Notes: generated by a model from the sequence alone, not told the origin. A stretch of DNA of 64,000 nucleotides from Actinoplanes sandaracinus (GCF_030009775.1 NZ_JASCTH010000002.1:275549-339548), one strand, 5' to 3'; counted from the first letter of the stretch, positions 30,056 through 40,092 are shown. Translations and numbers: made by a program.

Positions 30056-30248
30056 GGGCACGCTCCCCCGACGGTCGAGCGTTCCACACCGTGCGAGCCA
30101 CGGCGCCGAACCACACTGTCGGATGGCCCCTCACCCACCTACTCGACCACCGTCCAGGCCATCAGCTCTGCTGAAGTCGGCAACTCTCCTGGAGGGGACC
30201 CGACCAACATGAGGGCACGCGAGCAGCGCGAAGACAGGCTTGGCCTGG

Positions 30249-32972
30249 TCAGGCGACGCCGGGGGGAAAGCCGCTGAGCCGGCCCGTTTCGGCGGCGGGT
30301 GATCCGAGACCGTCGGCCGGCGGGTCGGCGGGCGGGCGTGGGCGAAGCATGCCGGGCCGGGTCGCCGGCAGCGGCTCCGAGTCGAGCAGCGGCGCGGACC
30401 CGAGCGGCCGGGTCAGCAGACGGATGTCCGGGCGTTCCGGCTCGGGAGCTACTTCCCGCTGCTCCGGGAGGGTCTCGATCTCCGCCGCGCTGTCCGTCGT
30501 GGCGGCCGGCTGCGGATCCACATCGGAGTCGGCCCGATGCGCATCGCCCGAGTCCCGCTCTCCATCCACATCGTCCAGACCGTCCACACCGTCCAGGCCA
30601 CCCGTGCTGTCCGGGCCACCTGCACCGACCGATCCGTCCGCACCGCCTGGGCCGCCCGCACTGTCCGGACCATCCGCACTGTCCGCGCTGTCCGGGCCAT
30701 CCGAACTGTCCGCACTGTCTGGACCGTCCGCGCTGTCCGGACTTCCCGGGCTGTCCGCAATATCCGGGCCGTCCGCCTTGTCTAGTCCGCCTGCACTTCC
30801 CACGTCGTCCGCGCCGGCAGCCGGCTGCGCCTCGTCGCTTTCCTGCGCGCCGGACTCACCTCGGTCGGCAGGATCAGTCGGCTCATGGCGATCGAGGGAG
30901 CCTTCCCCATCCTGGTCACGGGTGTCGGCCGACTCGTTCCAGTCGGAGGGGCCGGTCGGCGCCGCCCTGTCTGAGACGTCATCCGACCCTTCGCGGTGGT
31001 AGGAATCGTCTGCAGGCGGATCCTGGTCCACGGAGTCACCCGAGGAACCACGGCCACCGAAGCCACCCGACGGGTCACGGTCACCCAGACCACCCGACGA
31101 ACCGTGGTCGCTGGAGTCGGACGAATCCTGCCGGTCGACGGTCGCGGCTGGATCGGCGATCGAGCGAAGGCCGTTGGGTGCGCTTGGGCGGCCGAGCGCA
31201 GCGGCCAGGACGAAGTCCGCATCGGTGGGCGACGCGGCCTCCGCATCGGTCACAGCGGAGAACGGCGTGCCGACGGCCGGCCCGAGACGCCCGCCCCTCC
31301 CGGGGAAGAACACAAATTCCAGCTCAGTAGTGGTCGGCGGCCCGGCGGCAGGCTCCTCCGCAGCAGGAGCGTCAGCCGGCGCGGCGACCGGCGACGGCGT
31401 GGCGGCGGTATCCGAGGCACCATCGACGGCCGACGCTTCACCGGCCGAAGACGTCGCGCCGCCGGCCGAGGGTGTTGTGGAGACACCCGGCGTTGCGGAG
31501 CTGGTCGACTCACGGCCGTCGGTCACCGAACGGTCGATGACCGACGCACCGCCAACGTCCAGCGAACCGTCCGCAACCGAAGCAGAGTCAATGGCTGCGG
31601 CACCGCTAGCGACCGGGAGACGGTCAGCGGCCGCGGAACCGTCGGTGACAGGAGCACGGTCGGTGACCGAGGCACGGTCCGCGCTCCCAGAGCCGCCAGC
31701 GACCGAGGGACGGTCCGCAGCCGCGGAGCCGCCATTGACCGAGGCACGGTCAGTGGCCGGCGCGCCGCCGGCTGAGGCGGCGAGTGAAGGGTTCGCGGTG
31801 GCAGGCAAGGGGCCGGCCGCGTCGGCCGAGGAGTTCGCGGCATCAGCCGGTGCGGCCGCCGCCGCTTCCCCGGCGGGTGACTCCCCGACGAACCGGGCGG
31901 CAAGCCGCCCAGCCGCCCGGTCGGCCGGATCGGCGGCCGCAACGGTGGGATCGGGGGCTTCGACGGCTGGGTCGGTGGCGGGCCGGGCGGCGAGGCGGGC
32001 GGCCGGGTCCGATGTCGTGGCCAGGTCGCGGCGGGCGGCGATCAGGTCAGGGCGGGGGCTCGTAGTACGCACCGGGGAGAGGCCGCTGACCACCGCCGAC
32101 GTGATCTCCGCCGCGTAGCGGCCGTCGGGGTCGTAGTCGGGGTCGAAGACCGTGATCTCCACGCCGAGGCAGTGCGGGGACTCCACCAGGCCGGACAGCA
32201 GGAGTTCCAACTCGGGAAAGGCGATCCCGCCCGGATCGGGTGCGTCGACCGCCGGCATCACCGCCGGGTCGAGCACGTCCACGTCGACGTGCACCCAGTA
32301 GCCGGCGCAGTCGACGAGCTGGTCGCGGGCCCACTGGGCGCTGCGGGCGGCACCCTCGGCACGCAGGGCGGGGACGGGGCGGGTCACAATGCCGGCGGCC
32401 TGGAGGTCGAGCCGGTGCTCGTCCTGGGCGCGGATGCCGAGGACGACCACGTCGATGTCGCGGAAGTAGGGCCGGCGGGACTCGATGGCCGCCAGGTCGG
32501 CTTGACCACGGCCGGTGACCAGGGCCAGGTCCTCGCCGGCGGCCGCGCCCACGTAGGAGGCGTTGCCGGGGTGCCGGAAGTCGGAGTGGCCATCCACGAA
32601 GACCAGGCCGATGCGGCCGCCGACGGCGTCGCCGAGGCGGTGCATGGCGACACCGGCGCCGATCAGTATCGAGCAGTCACCGCCGAGCACCACGGGGAAC
32701 TCGCCGCCGTCGATGATCGCCCCGATCCGGTCGGCGAGCGCACGCGAGTAGGCGTTGATCTCGGCGGCGTGGGCGACGCCGTCGCCGGGCCGCCAGTCGC
32801 CCGGGTCGTACCGCGGCGGGGTGAGACAGCCGGCGTCGCGGGCGCCGAGCCGGGTGAGCAGACCGTGATCGCGGAGGGCGCCGGGTGCCTTGGCGCAGCC
32901 CGGCACCGACGTCGCCGTCGGCGGGCGCAGGCCTAGATTGGACGGAGCGTCCAGAACGGCGATGCGGCGCAC
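30249..32972 (-). CDS. Arginase-family protein with a ~600-residue low-complexity tail
   Basis: 907 residues. Residues 1-~305 form an arginase/agmatinase-type metallohydrolase: VVLGGDCS (97-101, where canonical arginase has GGDHS, so one Mn ligand is Cys), FVDGHSDF (Asp127, His129, Asp131), HVDVDVLDP (230-235), GVEITVFDPDYDPDG. The remaining two thirds is Ala/Asp/Ser/Gly/Thr-rich with repeats such as DSADGPDSADS and ATDRASVNGG. It has no membrane helix and ends with a Pro-rich segment. The tail frame is continuously open. Substrate is unknown; arginase, agmatinase and guanidino-acid hydrolases are all possible. No signal peptide. Confidence 0.82.
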   Translation of the reverse strand: MRRIAVLDAPSNLGLRPPTATSVPGCAKAPGALRDHGLLTRLGARDAGCLTPPRYDPGDWRPGDGVAHAAEINAYSRALADRIGAIIDGGEFPVVLGGDCSILIGAGVAMHRLGDAVGGRIGLVFVDGHSDFRHPGNASYVGAAAGEDLALVTGRGQADLAAIESRRPYFRDIDVVVLGIRAQDEHRLDLQAAGIVTRPVPALRAEGAARSAQWARDQLVDCAGYWVHVDVDVLDPAVMPAVDAPDPGGIAFPELELLLSGLVESPHCLGVEITVFDPDYDPDGRYAAEITSAVVSGLSPVRTTSPRPDLIAARRDLATTSDPAARLAARPATDPAVEAPDPTVAAADPADRAAGRLAARFVGESPAGEAAAAAPADAANSSADAAGPLPATANPSLAASAGGAPATDRASVNGGSAAADRPSVAGGSGSADRASVTDRAPVTDGSAAADRLPVASGAAAIDSASVADGSLDVGGASVIDRSVTDGRESTSSATPGVSTTPSAGGATSSAGEASAVDGASDTAATPSPVAAPADAPAAEEPAAGPPTTTELEFVFFPGRGGRLGPAVGTPFSAVTDAEAASPTDADFVLAAALGRPSAPNGLRSIADPAATVDRQDSSDSSDHGSSGGLGDRDPSGGFGGRGSSGDSVDQDPPADDSYHREGSDDVSDRAAPTGPSDWNESADTRDQDGEGSLDRHEPTDPADRGESGAQESDEAQPAAGADDVGSAGGLDKADGPDIADSPGSPDSADGPDSADSSDGPDSADSADGPDSAGGPGGADGSVGAGGPDSTGGLDGVDGLDDVDGERDSGDAHRADSDVDPQPAATTDSAAEIETLPEQREVAPEPERPDIRLLTRPLGSAPLLDSEPLPATRPGMLRPRPPADPPADGLGSPAAETGRLSGFPPGVA

Positions 32973-33005
32973 GACGCCCTCCTTCTTCGAAGTGGAAGAC
33001 GCGGG

Positions 33006-33959
33006 CTAGAAGAGCGCGCGGGCAAGCGCCCGTCGCGCATCGGCGACCGCGGGGTCGTCGGGGCCGGCCACGGCGAAGAGCGACAGCAGGTGTTTGCGCA
33101 CGACGTCACGCTCGTCGCCGGCGGTGCGCTTGACCAGTGCGACCAGTCGCGAATAGGCCCGGTCGGCCTGGCCGCTGAGCACCTCGATGTCGGCGGCGAT
33201 CCGCTGGGCCTGCAGGTCTTCGGGGTCGGCGTCGGCCTTGGCCAGGGCGGTCTCCGGGTCGACGCCGCTGATCCGGCGGTAGAGCTCGACCTGGGCCAGG
33301 CCGGACTCGGCGGCGGCGTCGGCGGGCGACTCGGCGAGGATCTTCCGGTACGCCGCCTCGGCCGCGTCGAGGTCGCCGGTCATCAGGGCGTCGTCGGCGG
33401 CGTCGAGCCGGGGGTCCTCGGGGGCGGCCACGCTGACTCCGGCCGCCTTGAGGACGGCGTCGATGTACTGCCGGACCTGGGACTCGGCGAGCACGCCGCT
33501 GAAGCCCTCGACCGGCTGCCCGCCGATCAGCGCGGTCACCTGCGGGATGCCCTGCACCCGGAAGACCTGCGCCAGGCGCGGGTTCAGGTCCACATTGACC
33601 TTGCCGAGTATCCACGTGCCGCCGTACTCCGCCGCCAGCTTCTCCAGCACGGGCGAGAGCTTCTTGCAGGGGTCGCACCAGTCGGCCCAGAAGTCCAGCA
33701 GGACCGGAGTGGTGACCGACAACTCCATGACGGATTGAAAATCAGCCTCGGTGACGTCGATGACCGTCTCCGGGGTGACGCCGGGGATGGTGCCGGGCAC
33801 AGCACCGGGGGCTCCGCCGGGAACGGCACCGGGGGCCTCGCCGGCCGGGGCGGCGGGACGGCTCGGCGCGGCCGGTTTGGCCGCTGCCGAGGGACGCAGC
33901 GCGCTGAGATCGACCGCGCCGCGGGTGAAGATCGACGGAGTGGTCCGTGGGTCGCTCAT
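33006..33959 (-). CDS. Thioredoxin-TPR protein (YbbN/CnoX-like)
   Basis: 317 residues. An N-terminal Ala/Pro/Gly-rich linker (1-~65), a thioredoxin fold with WADWCDPCKK (Cys95, Cys98), cis-Pro in VQGIPQVTAL, and a C-terminal helical TPR-like region (170-317) with AEAAYRKILAESPADAAAE and QADRAYSRLVAL. Members of this family hold oxidised client proteins for chaperones. The active-site dipeptide Asp-Pro differs from classical Gly-Pro. It is separated from the arginase gene by 33 bp on the same strand. Confidence 0.86.
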   Translation of the reverse strand: MSDPRTTPSIFTRGAVDLSALRPSAAAKPAAPSRPAAPAGEAPGAVPGGAPGAVPGTIPGVTPETVIDVTEADFQSVMELSVTTPVLLDFWADWCDPCKKLSPVLEKLAAEYGGTWILGKVNVDLNPRLAQVFRVQGIPQVTALIGGQPVEGFSGVLAESQVRQYIDAVLKAAGVSVAAPEDPRLDAADDALMTGDLDAAEAAYRKILAESPADAAAESGLAQVELYRRISGVDPETALAKADADPEDLQAQRIAADIEVLSGQADRAYSRLVALVKRTAGDERDVVRKHLLSLFAVAGPDDPAVADARRALARALF

Positions 33960-34115
33960 GGTTACCTAGTCTCGCACGCTGTCACGCCTGTTAGCGTCGC
34001 CACCAGCCGCCCGATATCGGACGTCACAACCTGGCCCGCCGGACCGGGCCGGCCGGCTGCCCGGACCGCCGTCGGCAACGCCGGGGCGGCACGGGAAACC
34101 GGCCGGTGGGGTACG

Positions 34116-35798
34116 TCAGAAGCGTGGCGGTTCGCGGTAGATGCCCCACTCGGTGCGGAGCACGCCGCAGATCTCCCCGAGGGTGGCCTCGGCACGGGCC
34201 GCGTCGAGCATCGCGGGGATCATGTTCTCGCCGCTGCGCGCGACGGCGATCAGGTGTTCCAGGGCGGCCTTCACCCGTACCCCGTCGCGGTCGTTCTTGC
34301 GGGCCGTCAGCTCGCGCCGCTGTTCCTGCTCGACCTCGTGGGAGACGCGCAGGATCTCCAGGTCCTTGGCGACGGTGCCGGTGTGGGCGTTGACCCCGAC
34401 CACTCGTTTGGCGCCTTTCTCCACGGACTGCTGGTAGGCGAAGGCGGCCTCGGCGATGTGGGCGGTGAACCAGCCGTCCTCGATGCCGCGCAGCAGGCCG
34501 GCGGTGATGCTGCCGTCGTGGCCGAGCTCGCGGATCCGGGTGAAGATCTCCTCGGCCTCGGCCTCGATGCGGTCGGTGAGCGCCTCCACGTACCACGAGC
34601 CGCCGAGCGGGTCGGCCACGTTGACCACCCCGGTCTCCTCCATGATCACCTGCTGGGTGCGCAGGGCGATCTCGGCGGACTCGTCGGTGGGCAGCGCGAG
34701 GGTCTCGTCGAGGGCGTTGGTGTGCAGCGAGTTGGTGCCGCCGAGCACCGCGGCCAGCGCCTCGACCGCGGTCCGGACGACGTTGTTGACCGGCTGCTGT
34801 GCGGTGAGCGAGACCCCGGCGGTCTGGGTGTGGAACTTCAGCCACAGCGCTTTCTCGCTGGTGGCGCCGTACTCGTCGCGCAGGTGCCGGGCCCAGATCC
34901 GGCGGGCGGCCCGGAACTTGGCGATCTCCTCGAAGAAGTCGGTGTGCGCGTCGAAGAAGAAGCTCAGCCCGGGCGCGAAGGTGTTCACGTCGAGCCCGCG
35001 GGACAGGCCGAGTTCCACGTATCCGAACCCGTCGGCGAGGGTGTAGGCCAGTTCCTGCGCGGCGGTCGAGCCGGCCTCGCGGATGTGATAGCCACTGACC
35101 GACAGTGGTTTGTACTTCGGGATCTCGGCCGCGCAGTACTCCATCAGGTCGCCGATGAGCCGCAGGTGCGGTTCGGGCTCGAAGAGCCACTCCTTCTGCG
35201 CGATGTACTCCTTGAAGATGTCGGTCTGGAGCGTTCCGTCCAAACGCGAAAGATCCGCGCCCTGCCGCTCGGCGGCCACCAGGTACATGCAGAAGATCGG
35301 CACGGCCGGCCCGGAGATGGTCATGCTGGTGGTGACGTCCTGCAGCGGGATGCCCTCGAAGAGCACGTCCATGTCGGCGGCCGAGTCGATCGCGACACCG
35401 CAGTGGCCGACCTCGCCGAGCGACTCCGGCTCGTCGGAGTCGCGGCCCATCAGGGTCGGCATGTCGAAGGCGACGCTCAGGCCGCCACCGCCGGCGGCGA
35501 GGATCATCTTGTAGCGCCGGTTGGTCTGCCGGGCGTTGCCGAACCCCGCGAACTGGCGGATGGTCCAGGTCCGGCCGCGGTACCCGGTGGGGTGCAGACC
35601 TCGGGTGTACGGGAACTCGCCCGGCCAGCCGATCCGCTCGAAGCCGGGGTAGTCGAGGTCGTCGGGTGGCCCGTAGACCGGTTCCACCGTCGCGCCGGAG
35701 AGCGTGGTGAAGTCGGCGTCCCGCTTGCGGGCCGCGTCGTAGCGTCGTTGCCAGCGCTCCCGGCCGGCGCGGATATCGGCAGCATCCATACCCGCCAT
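34116..35798 (-). CDS. icmA: B12-dependent acyl-CoA mutase large subunit, isobutyryl-CoA mutase type
   Basis: 560 residues, the substrate TIM barrel only; no C-terminal B12-binding domain, so a separate small subunit is needed and none is in the window. Family marks: [43 protein letters not shown] [26 protein letters not shown]. At the two substrate-selecting positions it has Phe83 and Gln201, 118 apart, the pair known in isobutyryl-CoA mutase (Phe80/Gln198); methylmalonyl-CoA mutase has Tyr89/Arg207. It should therefore interconvert isobutyryl- and n-butyryl-CoA. MeaB and an adenosyltransferase are encoded nearby. The start codon (ATG 35798 or 35789) lacks a good ribosome site. Confidence 0.88.
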   Translation of the reverse strand: MAGMDAADIRAGRERWQRRYDAARKRDADFTTLSGATVEPVYGPPDDLDYPGFERIGWPGEFPYTRGLHPTGYRGRTWTIRQFAGFGNARQTNRRYKMILAAGGGGLSVAFDMPTLMGRDSDEPESLGEVGHCGVAIDSAADMDVLFEGIPLQDVTTSMTISGPAVPIFCMYLVAAERQGADLSRLDGTLQTDIFKEYIAQKEWLFEPEPHLRLIGDLMEYCAAEIPKYKPLSVSGYHIREAGSTAAQELAYTLADGFGYVELGLSRGLDVNTFAPGLSFFFDAHTDFFEEIAKFRAARRIWARHLRDEYGATSEKALWLKFHTQTAGVSLTAQQPVNNVVRTAVEALAAVLGGTNSLHTNALDETLALPTDESAEIALRTQQVIMEETGVVNVADPLGGSWYVEALTDRIEAEAEEIFTRIRELGHDGSITAGLLRGIEDGWFTAHIAEAAFAYQQSVEKGAKRVVGVNAHTGTVAKDLEILRVSHEVEQEQRRELTARKNDRDGVRVKAALEHLIAVARSGENMIPAMLDAARAEATLGEICGVLRTEWGIYREPPRF

Positions 35799-35974
35799 GG
35801 TAGATCAGAACTGAACGATCACTAAGGCTTCGATGGTGTCGGTCGGTGAACGAACAGCAAGGGTTTTCCCCACTGTCGCCGGAGCCGCGCGTTGACGAGA
35901 GTGGGAACCAACAACGCAGCCCTTCCCCAACGCCCCGGTAGCGCCCGCCAACGCTGCCGGGGCACCCACCGGCG

Positions 35975-37186
35975 TCAGGGGACCAGGCCGGGCAGGCGAT
36001 GGTCGAAGATCCACGCTTGCGGGTCGCCGCGCCGGTGCGCGCGCCGCAGAAGCGCGGGCATGACCGCGTCCCGCACCGCCGCGCCGACCGGCCCCAGCAC
36101 CTTCGCGCCGCTGGTCCGGCGCCCGTGCTCGACGACCTTCTCGACTCTGGGGCGGCGGGCCGCCACGTAGGCGGCGAGCGCCTCCGGCACCTCCGCGTGC
36201 TCCCGCAAACTGTGCCCGAGGACCACGGCGTCCTCCAGCGCCATCGACGCGCCCTGCCCGGACGACGGCGACACGGCGTGCGCGGCGTCGCCGGCCAGCA
36301 CGATCCGGTCGCCGCGCCAGACCGGCACCCGCCGCAGGTCGCGGGTGCTCCACGGCCCGAGGATGTCGCCGGTGGCCCGGATCAGGTCGGCCGCCGGCTC
36401 CGTCTCGAACAGGTCGAGCAGGTACCGCCGCCAGGACGCGGGGGTGAACTCGCCGGACTCGACCGGGCGCCGGCGCGGCGGGTTGGCGAACCACCACACC
36501 GAGCCGTCGGGCGCCGCGGCCCAGCCGAAGAAGGCCTTGCGGCCGAAGGACATCTGCATGACGCCGGGCGGCGGTGTCAGACGCGGATCGACCGGGCCGT
36601 CGGTGAAACCGCCCGCGTCGAGCAGCCCGAGGTGGTGCGGCGCGGGCGCCGCCGGATCAAGAGCCTTCCGGGTACGTGAGTGCAGCCCGTCCGCCCCCAC
36701 GAGCAGGTCCGCGGAGGTCTCGTGGCCGTTCTCGAACCGCACGGCGACACCGCCCGGGCGCGGGGTGGCCGAGCGCAGGCGGTGGCCGTGGACGATCGCG
36801 ACGCCCCGGGCCCCGGCCTCGGCCCGCAGCGCGGCGTAGAGGTCCGCGCGGCGGATCGTGGTGGTGACCGTCCCGTCCGGCAGCGGCCCGCCCAGCGGGA
36901 CCTCGGCGAGCAGCCGCCCGGAGGCGCCGCGCAGGGCGAGCAAGGGGGTGGCGAAGCCGCGGGCCAGCACCACGGCCGGGTCCAGGCCGAGGGCCCGTAA
37001 CGCGTTCACCCCGTTCACCGCGAGGGTCACGAAGACACCTCGCTCGGTGGCGCCGGGCTCCATGGCCTCGTAGATCACCGGGGTCCACCCCGCGCAGCGC
37101 AGGGCGATGGCGGCGGCGGTCCCGGCGATGCCGCCGCCGGCCACCACGGCTCGTCTCGGCACGTGTGCCGAAGCTTCAGTAGTCAT
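35975..37186 (-). CDS. FAD-dependent monooxygenase (PHBH fold)
   Basis: 403 residues. N-terminal dinucleotide motif VVAGGGIAGTAAAIALRCAG with the acidic end of strand 2 in YEAMEPG, a DG-type motif LLVGADGLHSRTRKAL, and the FAD ribityl motif IVLAGDAAHAVSPSSGQGASMALEDAVVLG. This fits group A flavin hydroxylases acting on aromatic or polyketide-like substrates with NAD(P)H and oxygen. The start is placed at the ATG at 37186; a longer TTG frame reaches 37222 through promoter-like sequence. Divergent from a PadR regulator, which probably controls it. Confidence 0.88.
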   Translation of the reverse strand: MTTEASAHVPRRAVVAGGGIAGTAAAIALRCAGWTPVIYEAMEPGATERGVFVTLAVNGVNALRALGLDPAVVLARGFATPLLALRGASGRLLAEVPLGGPLPDGTVTTTIRRADLYAALRAEAGARGVAIVHGHRLRSATPRPGGVAVRFENGHETSADLLVGADGLHSRTRKALDPAAPAPHHLGLLDAGGFTDGPVDPRLTPPPGVMQMSFGRKAFFGWAAAPDGSVWWFANPPRRRPVESGEFTPASWRRYLLDLFETEPAADLIRATGDILGPWSTRDLRRVPVWRGDRIVLAGDAAHAVSPSSGQGASMALEDAVVLGHSLREHAEVPEALAAYVAARRPRVEKVVEHGRRTSGAKVLGPVGAAVRDAVMPALLRRAHRRGDPQAWIFDHRLPGLVP

Positions 37187-37222
37187 AGAATGACTATTGA
37201 TGTCATGACTATGATTCGTCAA
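37181..37222 (-). promoter_or_regulatory. Promoter/operator region of the monooxygenase-PadR pair
   Basis: On the minus strand ttgacg (37222-37217) lies 18 bases before aatagt, a plausible -35/-10 pair, and the ATG follows six bases later, suggesting a leaderless or nearly leaderless mRNA. The same stretch holds agtcatagaatgact (37181-37195), a perfect 6-3-6 palindrome over the start codon, and two direct atgactat copies (37190 and 37205), good candidate PadR sites. Confidence 0.55.
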
Positions 37223-37239
37223 GGCCTAAGCTGACCCGC

Positions 37240-37824
37240 ATGAAGCGGTCTCCCCTGGCGACGGTTCTGCTGGCACTGCTCGTGGAGGCGCCGATGCACC
37301 CGTACCGGATGCAGCAGGTGATCAAAGAGCGCGGCCAGGACCAGTTGGTCAACGTCGCGCAGCGCAACAGCGTCTACCAGACCCTGGAGCGCCTGGTCCG
37401 GGAGCGGCTGGTCCGCCCGGGCGGCACCAGCCGGGAGGCCGGGCGGCCGGAGCGCACCGTCTACGAGGTGACCGAGGAGGGCGCGGCCACCCTGCGCCGC
37501 TGGCTGCTGGAGATGCTGCCGGAGCCGGCCCGCGAGTTCCCGGAGTTCCCGGTGGCGCTCGCCTTCCTGCCGACGCTCAGTCCCACCGAGACGCGGGAGA
37601 TGTTCCAGCGGCGCATCGAGGCCCTGACCGGCCGGCTCGCGGCCATCGAGGCGCAGGCGCCGCCCGGGCTGCCACGCCTCTTCCTGCTGGAGGACGAGTA
37701 CCGCGCGGCCGTGCTGCGCGCCGAGATCGACTGGCTGGACCGGGTGGTGGCCGACCTCGGCGACGGCAGCCTGACCTGGGACCTCGCGCTCATCGAGGAG
37801 ACGCTGGCCCGGTTCAGCGGTTAG
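37240..37824 (+). CDS. PadR-family transcriptional regulator
   Basis: 194 residues. N-terminal winged helix typical of PadR: LLALLVEAPMHPYRMQQVIKERG, QRNSVYQTLERLVRERLV, GRPERTVYEVTEEG. The C-terminal ~90 residues form the helical dimerisation domain (VirR-like, MFQRRIEALTGRLAAIEAQ). These repressors respond to small aromatic or toxic molecules. It faces away from the flavin monooxygenase, so substrate-induced derepression is likely. Its stop overlaps that of MeaB by four bases. Confidence 0.9.
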   Translation: MKRSPLATVLLALLVEAPMHPYRMQQVIKERGQDQLVNVAQRNSVYQTLERLVRERLVRPGGTSREAGRPERTVYEVTEEGAATLRRWLLEMLPEPAREFPEFPVALAFLPTLSPTETREMFQRRIEALTGRLAAIEAQAPPGLPRLFLLEDEYRAAVLRAEIDWLDRVVADLGDGSLTWDLALIEETLARFSG

Positions 37825-38789
37825 TCGGCGCCGAGCCCGGCGAGCAGTTCACCGGCGGCGGCGTACGGGTCGATGGCGCCGGCCGCGACACGGGCGGCGA
37901 GTTCCGGCAGGGCCGTACCGTCGCGCAGGTCGCCCATCCGGGCCCGCAGCGCGCCCAGAGCCAGCGCGGAGATCTCGGCCGCGGCCCGATGCTCCCGGCG
38001 CTTGCGCAGGTTGCCGGTGCTCTCCAGCCAGTCGCGGTGCTTGCCGACGGCGGCCACCACGTCGTCGATGCCCTCGTTCTTCGCCGCGATCGCGCGCACC
38101 ACCTGGGGGCGCCAGTCGCCGGAGGCCCGCTCGCCGAGAGCGAGCATGCCCTGGATGTCGCGGTAGGTGGCGTCGGCGCCGGGCCGGTCCGCCTTGTTGA
38201 TCACGAAGACGTCGGCGATCTCCAGGACGCCCGCCTTGACGGCCTGGATCGCGTCGCCCATCCCGGGGGCGAGCAGCACCAGCGTGGTGTCGGCCAGGGA
38301 GGCGATCTCCACCTCGGCCTGGCCCACACCGACCGTCTCGACCAGGATCACGTCGCAGCCGGCGCCCTCCAGCACCCGGACCGCCTGCGGGGTGGCCGCG
38401 GACAGCCCGCCGAGCTGGCCGCGGTTGGACATCGAGCGGATATACACGCCCGGGTCCGCGGTGTGGTCCTGCATGCGGATCCGGTCGCCGAGGATGGCGC
38501 CGCCGGTGAACGGGCTGGACGGGTCGACGGCGAGCACACCGACCCGGGCGCCCGTCTCGCGCAGCGCCCGGACCAGCTCGTTCGTCGTGGTCGACTTGCC
38601 CACACCGGGCGCGCCGGTGAGACCGACGACCTGGGCACGGCCGGCGTAGGGAGCCATCGCGGCGGCCACCTCGGGCAGCGCGGGGTCGCCGTTCTCCACC
38701 AGGCTGATCAGCCGGGCCACCGACCGCGCGTCACCCTCCCTGGCCTTGGACACCAGGGAGGGGACGTCGCCGGTACGCCGGGCCGTCAC
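37821..38789 (-). CDS. meaB: MeaB/ArgK-type GTPase chaperone of B12-dependent mutases
   Basis: 322 residues. G3E GTPase that gates adenosylcobalamin loading and protects acyl-CoA mutases from inactivation. P-loop GAPGVGKS at 59-66, LAVDPSSPFTGGAILGDRIRM, VETVGVGQAEVEI, and NKADRPGA as the base-specificity motif. It lies 37 bp downstream of thiolase and 2 kb from the IcmA-type mutase, so the mutase is its probable client. Convergent with padR with overlapping stops. Confidence 0.94.
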   Translation of the reverse strand: MTARRTGDVPSLVSKAREGDARSVARLISLVENGDPALPEVAAAMAPYAGRAQVVGLTGAPGVGKSTTTNELVRALRETGARVGVLAVDPSSPFTGGAILGDRIRMQDHTADPGVYIRSMSNRGQLGGLSAATPQAVRVLEGAGCDVILVETVGVGQAEVEIASLADTTLVLLAPGMGDAIQAVKAGVLEIADVFVINKADRPGADATYRDIQGMLALGERASGDWRPQVVRAIAAKNEGIDDVVAAVGKHRDWLESTGNLRKRREHRAAAEISALALGALRARMGDLRDGTALPELAARVAAGAIDPYAAAGELLAGLGAD

Positions 38790-38826
38790 GGCCGCGCGCC
38801 CTTTCGTCCTCGGAGGAACCGTGCGA

Positions 38827-40017
38827 TCACGCCGATGGCACCTTGATGATCAGCGCGTCGCCCTGGCCGCCACCGCCGCAGAGCCCGGCCGCGCCGAGAC
38901 CGCCGCCGCGCCGCTTCAGTTCCAGCGCCAGCGTGAGCACCAGCCGGGCGCCGGACATGCCGATCGGGTGGCCGAGCGCGATCGCGCCACCGTTCACGTT
39001 GACGATCGCCTCGTCGACCTTCAGCTCGCGGGCGGACTGGATGACCACCTGGGCGAACGCCTCGTTGATCTCGACCAGGTCGAGGTCTTCGACGGCGAGC
39101 CGGGCCTTGTCCAGCGCGTGCCGGATGGCGTTGGCCGGCTGCGACTGCAGCGAGCTGTCCGGACCGGCGACATTGCCGTGCGACACGATCTCGGCGAGCC
39201 AGGTCAGCCCGAGTTCCTCGGCCTTGGCCCTGCTCATCACCACGACCGCGGCCGCGCCGTCGGAGATCGGCGAGGCGGTGGCCGCGGTGATCGTGCCGTC
39301 CGGGGTGAAGGCCGGCCGCAGACCGGCCAGCGACTCGGCGGTGGCGCCGGGGCGGACGCCCTCGTCGCCGTCGACCGCCGCCGTGGCGTCCCGGCCACCG
39401 GCCGGGACCGGGGCGATCTCCTCGGCGAACCGGCCCTCGCGCTGGGCCGCGGCGGCCCGCTGGTGGCTCTGAGCGGCGAAGGCGTCCTGCTCCTCGCGGG
39501 TGATCCCGAGCCGGGTGCCGCTCGCCTCGGTGGACTCGCCCATCGAGATGCCGGCCCACGGGTCCGTCAGGCCGTCGATCGCCGAGTGGTCACGCACCAG
39601 CACGTCACCGAACTTACGGCCCGCGCGCTGGTCGGTCAGCAGATGTGGCGCATTGGTCATCGACTCCATGCCGCCGGCCACCACGATGTCGAACTCACCG
39701 GCCCGGATCAGCTGGTCGGCGAGCGCGATCGCGTCGAGGCCGGACAGGCACACCTTGTTGACGGTGAGCGCGGGCGTGGTCATCGGGATGCCGGCCGCGA
39801 CGGCGGCCTGCCGGGCGGGAATCTGGCCGCAGCCGGCCTGCAGCACCTGACCCATGATCACGTACTGCACACGCTCGGGTTCGACGCCGGCCCGGCTCAG
39901 GGCCGCGGCGATCGCGTGGCCGCCGAGGGCGGTGGCGGGCAGGTGCTTGAGGTTGCCGAGCAGACGTCCCATGGGGGTCCGGGCGCCGCTGACGATGACG
40001 GAGGTGGTCACGGTCAC
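38827..40017 (-). CDS. Acetyl-CoA C-acetyltransferase (thiolase)
   Basis: About 396 residues. Condenses two acetyl-CoA or thiolytically cleaves acetoacetyl-CoA. Nucleophile Cys90 in [12 protein letters not shown], then [10 protein letters not shown], His in [19 protein letters not shown] and second Cys in [16 protein letters not shown] start at 40017 gives [20 protein letters not shown] at 40011 is also possible. Followed by meaB on the same strand. Together with IcmA and epimerase the block serves short-chain acyl-CoA metabolism. Confidence 0.94.
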   Translation of the reverse strand: MTVTTSVIVSGARTPMGRLLGNLKHLPATALGGHAIAAALSRAGVEPERVQYVIMGQVLQAGCGQIPARQAAVAAGIPMTTPALTVNKVCLSGLDAIALADQLIRAGEFDIVVAGGMESMTNAPHLLTDQRAGRKFGDVLVRDHSAIDGLTDPWAGISMGESTEASGTRLGITREEQDAFAAQSHQRAAAAQREGRFAEEIAPVPAGGRDATAAVDGDEGVRPGATAESLAGLRPAFTPDGTITAATASPISDGAAAVVVMSRAKAEELGLTWLAEIVSHGNVAGPDSSLQSQPANAIRHALDKARLAVEDLDLVEINEAFAQVVIQSARELKVDEAIVNVNGGAIALGHPIGMSGARLVLTLALELKRRGGGLGAAGLCGGGGQGDALIIKVPSA

Positions 40018-40092
40018 GATCCGATCTACGCGACCGGGCGCTGGGGACACCCGGGGTGGCCTTAACGATGCTTCAGGACAGAGACTAACCTC

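Noticed and set aside
31174..32118. Plus-strand frames opposite the arginase tail, some Ser/Ala-rich
   Set aside because: They arise from the same low-complexity DNA and lack ribosome sites. The minus frame continues directly from an arginase domain.
33090..35825. A 911-codon plus-strand frame
   Set aside because: Antisense to the thioredoxin-TPR and mutase genes, both with diagnostic motifs.
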